A stretch of DNA of 64,000 bases from Reticulascus tulasneorum (GCA_001557505.1 LSAX01000003.1:1116001-1180000); one strand, 5' to 3'; shown: positions 1-10,901, counted from the stretch's first letter. The notes: generated from the letters alone by a model not told the origin. Numbers and translations are program-made.

Positions 1-20
1 CTCCCCTCGATATCAACGCC

Positions 21-1689
21 ATGCAAGCAGGATATCATCGCCGTTCCAGGCAAGGTCAGTCTAGTATATCCACATGCTTGGCCATCGCTTCCCGGGTTAC
101 CAAGAAGCTCGGCGCCAGACTAACTTTTCCTTGAAGGATGCTTGACTTGTCGAGCTGTTCGGATCAAGTGCGACGAGACACATCCAACGTGCTTGGAGTG
201 CCGACGCCGTGGAGTGACCTGCGGTGGCTACTCACAACGGCTGAAATGGATGACGGACGTCGGCACGGGCACCCAGACCGCCCAATGCACACCGGAGGCA
301 CGCGAAAGCGGGCTTGTGCGGCACCGGGGACCCCAGTCACATACCAGTGAAGCCTGGCGCGTCGACACCGCACCCAAGAGGAATCCAAACACCGGCCCAG
401 CCCTCAGGTCCGCCGACGACGTTGCCATCTTTCTTCACTGGACGCGGATGCTCCCGGAACTGGTCTACCCCAACCCAGACAGGTATCGCAACATCGCCGA
501 CCGCTACCTCTCTTTCATATGGGACCCCGAATCAGTTTTACTGCCCGCGATTTTGGCATCTGGGGCAGCACATCTTGCCGCGTTGGGGGTCATGTCTCAG
601 ATCAAAGTCCTGGAACGGAAGCAGACGGCCTTGCGCACACTACTCCGGGCCCTCCGACTTGCCACGACTCTCCAGCATATCCCGGCACACTTCCACGACT
701 CGACCATTTCCGCGTCCATGGCGATTGCCGGCCTCGAGGTCACGCAAGGATCAGGCCATTCGGCAGTGGTAACTCTACTCACCGGAATCAAGTCCCAAAT
801 CGAGCTGCGATCGAGTCTACAACATGCACAACTCAGATACTCAGCGTCCGCGTCTGACCTCCACGATTGCAGCTACATGCTGGTCTCCAACATCAAGATG
901 ATGGCCTATTTCGACGTCATGTGCTGCGTTCCTTGCGCGAGGCGGCCGATTGTAGACCGAGAATTCTGGAACAAATATGTGCTATGCTATTGCGACGATG
1001 CCGAGGATCTGCGTCGTGAGCCGGACGTGGTGCTGGGCTATTGCACCAAGATCTTTCCTTACGTCGGCGAGGCTGCGGCACTGGTTGACAGCTTCTTGGA
1101 CGGGACCACAAACTCAGAGGATTTCTCGGCGACAAGTCAGCGAATACTCCAGAGTTTGGGTGATTGCTGCGACGAACTGCCCTTGGCCATTCTGCAACCG
1201 TTCCCTGCCGAGCTATTCTCGTCTTCCGACAGTCGGAGCATAAGCACAGCCAATGCCTGCATCGCCGCCGCCCAGGCGCACAGCTTGGCCACACAGATCT
1301 TTCTCCGACGGGCCGGTGAAGGCGGAAGAGCCGGTAGCGAATACCATTCATCACTCCGAGACGGTTTACTCGATGCCGTTTCCCGGGTCTCTCTTGATAC
1401 CAGCGCGGCCACGATGATGATCTGGCCCATGTTTGTCTTGGGATGCGAGGCCGTAGCTAGGTCCGATCTGCGATGTGAGATTACAGTCCGCTTTGAGCAG
1501 ATGATGGACAAGCAGAAGATACTGAACATCAACGTGGCTTTGGAGGCCTTGCAGCAACGTATCTGGACCCTGGGAGAGGAGACACGCAAAGGTCACTCTT
1601 CTGGTGCAACAGACGGGCAGGCCGGCTTTTCCCAAAGCCAATGGGTACAGTACTGCTGGCAAGAAAAGTTAGAATTGTGCTTGGCATAG
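21..1689 (+). CDS. Zn(II)2Cys6 binuclear-cluster transcription factor
   Basis: Model join(21..54,137..1689), 528 aa. The long frame alone starts inside the zinc cluster. Adding a short first exon (ATG at 21, donor GTCAGT at 55, acceptor AG at 135-136) completes it: Cys at residues 13, 16, 23, 30, 33 and 40, spaced C-x2-C-x6-C-x6-C-x2-C-x6-C, with the usual basic stretch RAVRIK between Cys 2 and 3. The remaining ~480 residues look like the alpha-helical regulatory region of fungal Zn2Cys6 proteins (Fungal_trans_2 type), with no other motif I recognise. It is a nuclear DNA-binding regulator by family; targets unknown. No stop precedes the ATG in frame back to base 3, so a start outside the window is possible. 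The next gene is housekeeping, so context does not suggest a pathway. Confidence 0.88.
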
Positions 1690-2132
1690 CTCCTTTCACA
1701 ATGATAACGTGGAAATTAGAACTGGGAAACAGGATGGGAAGAGTATAACTTCTGGGCGGATATTCCGGATGATATTATAGGGTATTCATAACTAAGGTAC
1801 CTACTAATAACTAGAGATCACGATATGACCATCTTAATGCCCTAAATGACGCGGGGCGAAAGAGTAGGGACAGTTAAAGTGCATTCTCGCTGCTGGGCAC
1901 GCAAATAGGTAGTTATTAGTCGTGATCTGCGTACCAATATGCCCCTGTCCAAATTTTGGTGGGGGGCCTTTAGATATGTAAGCCAGCTTGTAGCTCCAAA
2001 ATACGTCACAACCAACCACAACGGAACATCTGACATCGAACGTTGGAAATCAACCACGGTCCGACAACGTCTTTCCACATCAAGCAACGCAGCGATGCGC
2101 AAACGTGCTCGTCGCGCCTCTAGTCCCCCATT
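1690..2132. other. intergenic: 3' side of the Zn2Cys6 gene and promoter of dsc3
   Basis: AT-rich around 1700-1830, then a more balanced promoter segment. I see no repeat, RNA gene or convincing ORF. Confidence 0.5.
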
Positions 2133-3026
2133 ATGAGCTCTAACCATGCGACCCTCCCACCACCCACGCAATGGACGGCCCATATGCTGCTCACGATACG
2201 CTTCAGCGCCTCGATTCCCGACCTGGAGCTCGACATCCCCTCTCCGGACCTAACAACGGTCGCTTCCCTCAAGCACCTCATCCGCACGCGCCTGCAGGAG
2301 CCAAACTCCCAGCGCAGGCTCCGCTTCATCCACCAGGGCAAAATCCTCCCCGACCAGGCCGCCCTCAGCGCCGTGCTACGACCCTTGCCGCCCCCACCGC
2401 CGAGCCCCAGCACACCGGATCCCAAGGGCAAAGGCAAGGCCGTGGAGGGCAAGAATGAGCCGCAGCCGAGGATATACGTCAACTGCAGCATCGGAGATAG
2501 CCTGACCGACGTGGAGTTGAAGGCCGAGGCGAAGGCCGCGCTGCAGGCTCCCTCGGCTGCTGCGGCTGCTAGAATGAACCAGGCAGCAGGAGGCAGAGGC
2601 ATAGTCTTCGCTGAAGGACAGGCACCACGGGGGTTTGATAGATTGCTGAATGCGAACTTCACTGCGGCGGAGGTGAACCAGTTGAGGCTACAATTCCGGG
2701 AAATACAAGCGAATCGGCACACGCCGGAGACAATGCCCGACGACGACGAGATGCGCTCCTTGGAAGACGCGTGGATAGATACCAATGCGGGTGGTGCGCT
2801 TCCCGGTGGAGGTACGAATGTGGCAGATATGGGAGACGAGGCGAGTGACTTGCAGGATATCTTGATTCAAGGCGTGTTGATGGGCTTCTTCTGGCCGATG
2901 GGCTGCTTGACTTGGCTCCTGAGAGACGACGCCATCTTCTCGCCGAGGTGGTCGGCCGTGATCATGTTTGGCGTCACTTTGGGCATACTGATTGGCGTCG
3001 TCAAAGCCATATCGGGGGATAATTAG
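2133..3026 (+). CDS. dsc3: Dsc E3 ubiquitin ligase complex subunit 3 (ubiquitin-like, membrane)
   Basis: Single exon, 297 aa. Residues ~18-115 form a ubiquitin-like fold (LLTIRFSASIPDLELDIPS, then LKHLIRTRL and RLRFIHQGKIL), interrupted by a proline-rich insert (PPPPPPSPS). Residues ~235-290 hold two hydrophobic segments (ILIQGVLMGFFWPMGCLTWL and a second one with VIMFGVTLGILIGVV). UBL plus C-terminal transmembrane pair is the architecture of fungal Dsc3 (DUF2407 N and C regions). By family, Dsc3 is a subunit of the Golgi/endosomal Dsc ligase that acts in SREBP cleavage and membrane protein quality control. The ATG at 2133 is used; a later ATG at residue 18 sits right at the UBL start and is an alternative. 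Convergent with mtr4. Confidence 0.85.
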   Translation: MSSNHATLPPPTQWTAHMLLTIRFSASIPDLELDIPSPDLTTVASLKHLIRTRLQEPNSQRRLRFIHQGKILPDQAALSAVLRPLPPPPPSPSTPDPKGKGKAVEGKNEPQPRIYVNCSIGDSLTDVELKAEAKAALQAPSAAAAARMNQAAGGRGIVFAEGQAPRGFDRLLNANFTAAEVNQLRLQFREIQANRHTPETMPDDDEMRSLEDAWIDTNAGGALPGGGTNVADMGDEASDLQDILIQGVLMGFFWPMGCLTWLLRDDAIFSPRWSAVIMFGVTLGILIGVVKAISGDN

Positions 3027-3351
3027 ATGATTGCATGGTTAGAGGACAAGCATTGGGCTGGCGTTCGTCGTGTATCACATCACGTTTTTAATAGCAACCG
3101 AATAAGGCAGTCAGCCATATATAGATACCCACAGCATCATACACGGAAGGGCCTTTATGCTACTCTCATTGAAAGCCCTAAAGGCGGTGGACTCTGACAA
3201 TGCAGCGTATCCAGCCTCCTTGTCTCGAAAGCCTACATGGTATAAACCGTACTCCTATAACTCCCATTGAACTCCCATTGGGCCCGAATAGATGTGACGA
3301 ATCCTGGCATCAAAGAAGCAAAGAACGCGGATAGCAGATTATCGACCTACC
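3027..3351. other. intergenic between convergent dsc3 and mtr4
   Basis: 3' untranslated sequence for both flanking genes is expected here. No repeat or ORF of note. Confidence 0.5.
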
Positions 3352-6300
3352 TTACAGATACAAGCTCTGTGCGGCTACGATATCACGGCGTACTTTCGTC
3401 AGACTGTCCTCAAACTTCTGCGTCAGCTCGTCGCTGCCCATCACCTTAGCTCCTTGAGCCATTTGGCGGAGGAGCTCTTCGAGCCGACGGAACAGACGAA
3501 TGAGGGAGCCTTCGTAGGCGTTCGTCATTTTGCTGTACGAGTTAGTCGAGATCGAGAAAGAAAATATCTTGCTTAGGGACTTGCCAGATCTCAGCGAACG
3601 ACTTTCCCGTGGCCCAAGCATACACCGTCTCCATAAGCTGCCACTTTAGCTTGTTCACAAACTCCTCCTCATTGACCTCGAGCTTGCTTTCGTTGGAGAC
3701 CATAGCAACATGTCGTGCCTTGGCCTGGATCTCGCGGAATGGTTTTGATAGCTCTTCCTTCAGGGGCTGAGTCTCGAAGTTCTCATCTAGAACAAAGCAG
3801 CTCAAAACGGATGCGATCGTCTCCGAAGACAGCTCGTTGAAGAATCTATCGAATAGTAGTTCGGCTAGGATAAGTTCGTGACCTTCCGTGGATGATATCT
3901 CGCAAGCGACACGAGCTTTGAGCTCGACTACTTCCCCTTCGTTGAGGAAGCCTAGACGACGGAGAACCCGTTTTCTCGCCGTAAGCTCATCCATCTGTGA
4001 AATGCTGTGTGATTTTGCAATCTCCTTCTTCTTTTCCTTTATCTTGTCTCCAAGCTTAACCTTGGCGTGGTATTGGAGGTACAGCTCTGGGAGGAGCGGT
4101 GACCCATGGAGAGGATTGGTCAAAAGGCGTGATTCGAGCATCTCCATCTTTCTGAGCAGTTTCTTGAACGAGTCGTCTAGGATGCCCATGTTCTCCATGG
4201 GATCCAAAACAGGCAAGCCATCCGGAAATCGCCGCTTGACTTCTAGAAGCGCTTTACGCACCTGGTCCTTACCTGCCTTCGACTTGAGATCAGTCGGCAT
4301 GAAGACTCTGATTTGGCTAATGCTCTTGATGCAAGTCAAGAGACAAGGGACGGTCTCAAATCGGGTTTCGCCGTCAGGGGAGCCTGGAAGTACGCCTTGT
4401 GGCATCTCACCAACGACGCCACCCGGGACGAAATTTTCGCTGGCCGCGGATATTGGCAGCATAACATCCACAAGGTAGGACTCTTGTGGAGAAAACTCAG
4501 GCTCTCCGTCCTTCGTCCGACGAGCAATAAAATTAGCCACGACACCCCAGCCAAAATCAGTGCTTTCCAGTGCATTATCATCTTGTAATTTCGGGTTGTA
4601 AATTCTAACAAGTCGACCAGGTTGCATGAAATCGAGGCAGTAGTTAGGATGTTGGATGACGGCTCGCATGTCCTTGGTATACTCCTGTATTTGGCTGCGA
4701 AGCTGGTAATAGTCCTTAACTGTCAGCTCATCCGCGATGACAAGATTATCTCGTTCTTGCTGCAAGGCCATCAGTTCTCTTTCCAGGGCTGGAACGCTGG
4801 CCGCATTCTGGAATTGGTGAAAACATCGCTCAAGCATGAATTCCGGCGAGATAGCCTCAATCCTCAAGAGGTTTAGAACCATGTTATATCCGAGGTAAAA
4901 GGCGGAGTTCAGGCGATCTTGTTCGCCGATCACGATCTGTTTCGCAGTATCCGGTTCCATCTTGTCATCAATCATCATAATGACGATACCTCTTGTATCC
5001 AGACCTCGTCGACCTGCACGACCCGACATTTGAATATACTCAGACGGGGTCAGTGCTCGGTTACTGACGCCATCGAACTTCTTCACTGAAGTAAAGACAA
5101 CTGTCTTTGCCGGCATGTTGAGACCAATGGAGAACGTCTCAGTTGCAATGAGAACCTTTATAAGAGATTCCTGGAACAAGATCTCGATTGTCTCCTTCAA
5201 TATCGGAAGCAACCCAGAGTGATGTACTCCAATGCCTCTTTCAAGAAGCGGCAGGATATGCTGAATCTGAGGAAGCTCGCGGTCCACTTCCGAAAGGCTC
5301 TCAATTGCATTTTTGAAGACTTTCCGGACCATGGCCTGTTCCGATTCGTTGTTGAACTGGAAGTGAGATATCTGCAATGCCAAATATTCGCATTCTCGCT
5401 TGCTGAAATTGAATACAATGACAGGATGGAAGTTCCGCTGCATGATCATTCGGATGATCTTGGATAGGTCTGCTTTGGAATCGGCAGCGCCACCTTTCTG
5501 AGTTTTCTTGTTGTTCTTTTTCCCTTTCCAGTTCGCACTCGCATCAGCAGGATCTTGACCCTTTACGCTCTCGATCATAGCCATGGTCTTGTTGAAATTT
5601 CCCTCTTTGAATACGCCCTTCTCGTCCACGACCAAGAAAATGCCGTTGCCGCCGGCGGGGAAGAAGTAGTTTTGCAGAGGGGTCGGGCGAAAATCGGTGT
5701 AGACAACATGGCAGGCTTGGTGGTGGATCTTAGCAATCCATTCTGCGAATTGAAAGGCATTCGGGATCGTTGCAGACAGAAAAACATATCGGACCTTGTC
5801 TGGAAGCAAGATAATTGTCTCTTCCCAAACCACACCTCTCGTCTTGTCTCGCATATAATGAATTTCATCGAACACCACCCAAGCGACTTCTCGCATGATC
5901 TCCGAGCCGCGATACAACATGGACCGTAGAATTTCAGTCGTCATGACCAGACAGCTTGCTGTAGGATTTATCGTGACATCACCGGTCATCAGGCCAACAT
6001 CGCCAAAGATAGCCTCGAAATCTCTGTATTTTTGGTTGCTCAAGGCCTTGATAGGACTGGTGTAGATGACTCTTTGATTTCTTTTCAGGCACTGCGCAAT
6101 TGCGTATTCGGCAACGACTGTCTTTCCAGCACTAGTATGCGCAGATACCAAGATACTCTCGTCCCGTTCAATGGAAGCCACCGACAGGCTTTGGAACGGA
6201 TCCAGTTTGAAGTCCCAGGTTCTCGCTGGCTCCTCCGGAGGCTTGTGTTTTGAAAGAGGAACGTATTCGTAGTCAAGGTCGGGCGGTAACGCAACTTGAT

Positions 6301-6679
6301 GTTGGATATTGTGAGACAGGACCAAAGCCTCTTCTTTCTCTGGAGCGAATATTTGTGCCCCTTCAACTTCGCGCTTCTGTTGTGTCTCGAAGTTGTCAGT
6401 TAAGACAGGCTCGGCTTCCTCTCCCTCTCTCTTGCGTCGCTTGTTACTTTCTTGTTGATCGTCAGAGACTGCGTCTTCGGTATCTTGGTCCTGGGAGGTC
6501 GTTTCCCCGTCTGCCATCTCCACATCGGCATCCTTCTTCGTCGTTTGATTCTTTATTGCGCCATCTGCCTTGCGCTTTTTGCTCTTGTCTTTTGACTTTG
6601 ATCTTGTCTTCTGGATTGGCCGCTCTGGCTCGCTCTCCGGTTCATTAGTGGCCTCGAAAACGTCGAAGAGCTCATCCAT
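3352..6679 (-). CDS. mtr4: ATP-dependent RNA helicase Mtr4/Dob1 (nuclear exosome cofactor)
   Basis: Model complement(3352..3532,3585..6679), 1091 aa, close to yeast Mtr4 (about 1070). Order: acidic/Lys-rich N-terminus with KRRKREGEE; helicase core with Walker A SAHTSAGKT, DEIH box (VVFDEIHYMRD), motif III SATIPN and motif VI MSGRAGRRGLD; arch/KOW region; C-terminal DSHCT domain ending ..VRRDIVAAQSLYL. It unwinds and feeds RNA to the nuclear exosome and TRAMP. The last exon is joined through a 52-nt intron (3584..3533) with a GCAAGT donor and ACAG acceptor. This gives FAEIC-KMTNAYEGSL, the conserved Mtr4 sequence; reading through the donor gives an unrelated tail and stop. Divergent from cox8. 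Confidence 0.96.
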
Positions 6680-7176
6680 CCTAGCTGTTTATGGGTGTTC
6701 ACCGAGTCCCACCGAGGACAAGATGATCCACAGGAGGAAGTGAAAATTAAGAGTTTGGTGGAAATTTCGGCCAGCACATGAGCTAAAACAGCTCACAAAG
6801 GGAGGATGCGGCTGTGCGGTGCGAAATTTTTTTTTATATCTCGAAGGGTCTCGTCCAAGAATTTTTAATTGCTGCCGTCGAGGTTGGTGATCGAAGCTTC
6901 CCGGGCTGCTGCAAGAAAAAGTGAATGGGCGAAGGTGGGCTGCTGGCAGAAAAAAAACCTGGGCCGAGCTAAGTTCGAGGAAGCGGGAAGGCGGTGACGC
7001 AAGCGTCTGCTCGAGCGCAGGATCCTAAGTCACGTGGGCGTTACATAGTTGAGCTGGAGCTTAGCGAGAGCTTGAATCTCAGACCACTGACTCCTGCTGC
7101 CGACCTCAACCTCGCAACATCAACCCGAAGTCCTTCATCCGACTCGCTACGATCCTTAAGAACACACGCTTTCAAG
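6680..7176. promoter_or_regulatory. divergent promoter region mtr4 / cox8
   Basis: About 0.5 kb shared by mtr4 (minus) and cox8 (plus). It contains a T8 run near 6829-6836 and a CACGTG palindrome (listed separately). No ORF of substance. Confidence 0.55.
7031..7036. promoter_or_regulatory. CACGTG E-box-like palindrome
   Basis: TCACGTGG lies about 200 nt upstream of the cox8 ATG. CACGTG is the known core for fungal bHLH factors of Cbf1/Tye7/SREBP type. Occupancy is inference. A second copy occurs in the divergent promoter of two other mitochondrial genes (9989-9994). Confidence 0.3.
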
Positions 7177-7233
7177 GTACAACTGCGTGGATATCACAAT
7201 TGTTTTTCTGCAATTGATGCTAATTGATTGCAG
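7177..7233 (+). other. cox8: 5' UTR intron of cox8
   Basis: GTACAA donor at 7177, branch-like TGCTAAT near 7219, acceptor CAG at 7231-7233 directly abutting the ATG at 7234. The removed 57 nt contain an out-of-frame ATG (7187), which splicing would eliminate. Confidence 0.6.
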
Positions 7234-7527
7234 ATGTTGTCTCGAGCCGTCATCCGCGCGACTCCCAAGAACCCGTCCGTCGCTGCCCGCCGAGGTTTCC
7301 AGACGACCCGGGCTCAATTCTCCTCGCCATACCATTACCCCGAAGGCCCATACTCCAATATTCCCTTCAACCCTAAGTCCAAGTGGTTTGGACTCGGATA
7401 CTGGGCCTACTGTATCGCTGGATTCGGTGCGCCGTTCGGCATTGCCGGTGCGTTGTTTTTGGCCTGCGCTCGGCAATGGGATGCTAACAGAGTTATAGTC
7501 TTCCAAACATATAAGACAAAGGCATAG
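7234..7527 (+). CDS. cox8: cytochrome c oxidase subunit 8 (COX7C family)
   Basis: Model join(7234..7447,7499..7527), 80 aa. Residues 1-~27 (MLSRAVIRATPK.. RRGFQTTRA) are a Ser/Arg-rich mitochondrial presequence. The mature part carries the family hallmark Y-x-N-I-P-F (YSNIPFNPKSK) and one transmembrane helix (YWAYCIAGFGAPFGIAV), then a short basic tail QTYKTKA. It is a small nuclear-encoded subunit of complex IV in the inner mitochondrial membrane. The 51-nt intron (GTGCGT donor at 7448, branch GCTAAC, acceptor ATAG) must be removed: unspliced reading inserts 17 foreign residues into the helix. The 5' UTR has its own intron ending at the start codon. Convergent with the PPR gene. Confidence 0.9.
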   Translation: MLSRAVIRATPKNPSVAARRGFQTTRAQFSSPYHYPEGPYSNIPFNPKSKWFGLGYWAYCIAGFGAPFGIAGALFLACARQWDANRVIVFQTYKTKA

Positions 7528-7817
7528 AATGGTACTGTGCACGTTTTCTTGAGTCAATTGGGGGGGGAGGGTGTCACAGAATGGAATAGAGGGCGTGATC
7601 GGCGATTGTGTATATACGCCATAGATAGACTTCTGTCATCGATTCTTTTTGAGATCAGTCCATGCTGGGATCATGAAATTCTGAATACCGCAGCTTAATG
7701 GTTTACAAATGCTCCTTGCAGTTCTTGGGTCACGTATCAGCCATGGCGGCTTAAATCAAGGCAGCCGTCGGCTTGTCTCAGCTATTTGGTATCAATACTC
7801 CACATCCTCTAGTTATG

Positions 7818-9644
7818 TTACACGCTCCTTTTCCCAAGCCCTTTGCCTTTTAACCGGCGTTCGAATACGTCCTTATATACAGCAGAATCTCTGCCCTGCA
7901 ACAAATTTTCCAGATATTCATCCATGAACTGGGCCCGTGCTGGCTCGAGCTTCCATCTTGACCTCAGCGAGTCATATGCCGTCATCACTCCATCTGTTGT
8001 TGTACATTTCTGAAACGCCCTGAGGGCCCATATTGCAAGCCAGGTGTCGACATAGAGCCCCTCAGATCCATCATCTAATGCTTGCAGAAGTGCCGAGAAC
8101 ACGCCTTGAAGTCGATCACCACTCCAGTCCGAGCCTGAGAAGCCCCCATGGTTGGTGAATCCTCTGAAGAGAATGAGGAATATCCCACCATGGATAGAGA
8201 TATCGAACCATCTCATTTGGTCTAGGAACTGGGCAACTTTGTTCAGATTGCCAATCTTGATGGCGTAGTGGTTCAAGAGAATTCGATATGTCTGAAGGTC
8301 TGGTGCGACCTTCGCAAGCCCTTGAAAGTTGTGCCGCAGAGAAGGGTGGTTTTTCCCAACTCTACTAAACATGTTCAAGACTTGAGTCACGACTTTGTTC
8401 ATGACATAATTCCTCTCGGGCAAGATGGATGCCTTCGAATGAGAGCCCTTCATGTGCTCGTAGACCTTCAATGCCGCAGCATCTTCGCCCGCCCTTAGAA
8501 AACTTGCGATCACGCAGTTGAGGACAACCGTGTCAATCACCTCTCCAGCGTCCACCATTTCTTTGTACGCCGCCCGCACCCCACCACCGTCCATTTTCAG
8601 TCCAAAGAAGTGGATAAGACTGACGTGATGATACCGGTTGAAAGTGACGCCTCGCGACTCCATCTCTCGATATATCATCTCGGCCAGGGTAAAGTTTCCA
8701 GATTTGGAAGCAGCATCAAAAAGTATGTTGAAGGTCACATGGTTGCCCTTGGTTCCAGCCACTTTTTCCATTTCTCTCCATAAATGCAATGTCGATTCTG
8801 CTTCGACATCCGTGGTTGTACCCACGTATCTGCTTGCGAAGGCTAGAGCAAAGTTCCATTCGTTACGCTTCAAAGCCAGCCCGCAATCCTTTACATCTCC
8901 TATGAGCGAGAAGTATCGCAACATAGATCTGGAATCCTTCTTGCGAGGTGTACCGAATGCCCTGAGAAGTCGGTGGCGCATATTTGACGAGATATGGAGC
9001 ATTCTGGGCTCTGGTAACGCGGAGTATATCTTGTAGATGGAGTCCAGGCTGATTCGAGACGGATATCTCATTCTCGTGCTTACGACCGCCATCAATTTTG
9101 CTGCTATTTCCGCCAAATCCTCATCACCACGCACAGCCTCATGCAGGGAGGGATAATTCATATCCTCTGGCTTGTCGGAGATGATGATATTCGGGCCATC
9201 TGGCTGGGCATACTTCCTGAGATAAGGATCCCTGAAATACTCCAGATGCTCATCCACCGTGCACGCGTCTTGCTGGTCAATAATGGCCAGTAGATCATCT
9301 TTCCGTTGTGTGATGTGTGCTGTGGGTTGGCCAGCCACAGAAGCGGTAGCATGGTTGTAACGAAGCTGAGGTTGGAAAGGTAGCCGGGTTCGTTCGGTGC
9401 GTGTTCTCGGGATTGTAATGTGTGAAAAGGTCGATATAAGCCAGGAGGCGGTAAGGTGACAGCGAGGAGGATGTTGCAATATCGCTCTAGTTCGAACATT
9501 TCGGCATCCTCGCGAAGAAGTCCCTCCACTTCTACCCTCTCCAAGCTCCTGCTTGTGATGAGGGATTGCACGCAATCTCGAAGACGGTAGACTCGAGAGG
9601 ATCGCGCCGCATACCGACCCTTCAATGCGACTGGAGACTTTCAT
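7818..9644 (-). CDS. mitochondrial pentatricopeptide-repeat (PPR) protein
   Basis: Single exon, 608 aa. The N-terminal ~110 residues are basic and Ser/Arg-rich, fitting a mitochondrial targeting region. Residues ~260-500 contain helical-pair repeats of PPR type, e.g. NHVTFNILFDAASKSGNFTL, AEMIYREMESRGVTFNRY and TVVLNCVIASFLRAGEDAAA followed by LKVYEHMK. PPR proteins bind organellar RNA and act in transcript stability, processing or translation; which transcript is served here cannot be told. I do not recognise a named orthologue. It is divergent from the mitoribosomal mS23 gene, a fitting neighbour. The ATG at 9644 is the first in the frame; the start is not otherwise tested. Confidence 0.82.
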   Translation of the reverse strand: MKVSSRIEGSVCGAILSSLPSSRLRAIPHHKQELGEGRSGGTSSRGCRNVRTRAILQHPPRCHLTASWLISTFSHITIPRTRTERTRLPFQPQLRYNHATASVAGQPTAHITQRKDDLLAIIDQQDACTVDEHLEYFRDPYLRKYAQPDGPNIIISDKPEDMNYPSLHEAVRGDEDLAEIAAKLMAVVSTRMRYPSRISLDSIYKIYSALPEPRMLHISSNMRHRLLRAFGTPRKKDSRSMLRYFSLIGDVKDCGLALKRNEWNFALAFASRYVGTTTDVEAESTLHLWREMEKVAGTKGNHVTFNILFDAASKSGNFTLAEMIYREMESRGVTFNRYHHVSLIHFFGLKMDGGGVRAAYKEMVDAGEVIDTVVLNCVIASFLRAGEDAAALKVYEHMKGSHSKASILPERNYVMNKVVTQVLNMFSRVGKNHPSLRHNFQGLAKVAPDLQTYRILLNHYAIKIGNLNKVAQFLDQMRWFDISIHGGIFLILFRGFTNHGGFSGSDWSGDRLQGVFSALLQALDDGSEGLYVDTWLAIWALRAFQKCTTTDGVMTAYDSLRSRWKLEPARAQFMDEYLENLLQGRDSAVYKDVFERRLKGKGLGKRSV

Positions 9645-10035
9645 GGGTCTTCCAGCATCGCGACCACAGTTTCACCATTCCATGAGGAAGCTCAGGTCCA
9701 TGGACGTATGAACAGAATCGCAACAAGCTCTACCTTACAGCTGTCGGACCTGTGGAAATTTATTTGCGTTGAGAGTCCGCTATGCACGCCCAGCCTTTTG
9801 GGGGTGGGGCCGCACCACGGACCACTGCATTACTGCAACGGCACAACGGGTGCGGCAATAGAATTGGCCGAATCTCCAAATTTCCAGTCGTGATCCTCCA
9901 GCTAGTAGCTCCAACAGACTATACATCGAAGCTTGCCAGCATCAGTCTTTTCCGTCTTCCATTACACGCGTAAGCCATTGCCCTGGTCCACGTGGTTTTC
10001 ATATTGCTGACACTACAATGCACCGCAGTTGAAGG
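9645..10035. promoter_or_regulatory. divergent promoter PPR gene / mS23
   Basis: A 391-nt region between two divergent mitochondrial-protein genes. It contains CCACGTGG at 9988-9995 and no plausible coding sequence. Confidence 0.5.
9989..9994. promoter_or_regulatory. CACGTG E-box-like palindrome
   Basis: Core of CCACGTGG, 42 nt upstream of the mS23 ATG. It is the same hexamer as in the cox8/mtr4 promoter. Function is inferred from the known bHLH core only. Confidence 0.3.
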
Positions 10036-10810
10036 ATGGGGCGACAGATAAGACCCGCGAGGGTCTACCAAGCAATGACCCAGGAAATCGCTTCCGCAAT
10101 AATGCCTGGTTACAGAGTCCAAGAACCACCATGGTATAAGGTCATGCAGGCAATTCCTCCATCTGAAATCCTCACGCGATCAATTCCAGCACAACACAAG
10201 GGAGTAGACCTGAAGGCAAGAAAACCGCGCAACATTTTCAAGCCACAGAGAATCAAGCACGAGGAAGACCCGCTGCGGACGACCTTCTACAAAGACCACC
10301 CTTGGGAATTAGCAAGACCCCGAATAATACTAGAACTAGATGGGAAGGATGCGCAGAGGTGTGACTGGAGCAAAGGGATACGACAACCTGGCCTGCCATT
10401 GAGTGGCGAATGGTGAGGCCTAAATCTGGCGACCTATCTACTGCTGTACGGATGCTAACACCGGGAACAGCGTTGTACAACGGCAACTATGGCTCATTAA
10501 TAATTCTGGACTGAGCAAGCACCAAGCATACGATGTAGCACGACGAGAGTTTTATGCTCTACGGCAAGAAGAAGAGATTGAGAGGAGGGTCGCAAGAGAA
10601 GAGGCTAGGTTTGTTGGGGCGTACTTTGGGAAGTCACGACTTGAAATAGGACTGGGTCTCGAAGACAAAGAGTATGAAAACTGGAAGGTCTGGGCTGGTA
10701 AGGAGTCTGCGAGACTGGAGCAGATGAGCAGTGCGGCATATCAGGACTTCACACTCGAGGCCACACCGACTGAAGCAGTAGTCGTCGATGAAACTGCTCT
10801 CGTGCCATAG
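10036..10810 (+). CDS. rsm25: mitochondrial small ribosomal subunit protein mS23 (Rsm25)
   Basis: Model join(10036..10412,10471..10810), 238 aa. It matches the yeast Rsm25 pattern along its length: [18 protein letters not shown] near the N-terminus, [17 protein letters not shown] in the middle, then [16 protein letters not shown], and after the intron [10 protein letters not shown] and [19 protein letters not shown]. It is a structural protein of the mitochondrial small subunit. The 58-nt intron has a GTGAGG donor, GCTAAC branch and ACAG acceptor, and is phase 2. Without it the frame stops just after SGEW. The N-terminus is RNA-binding-like (basic) rather than an obvious cleavable presequence. 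Confidence 0.93.
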
Positions 10811-10901
10811 GAGTACAGGCTCATATTTGTTGTATATTTTTGTATCATGGGTTTAGGAAGAATAATCTTTCAACCTGGTGTCGCATCGTTTTCCACATTG
10901 G

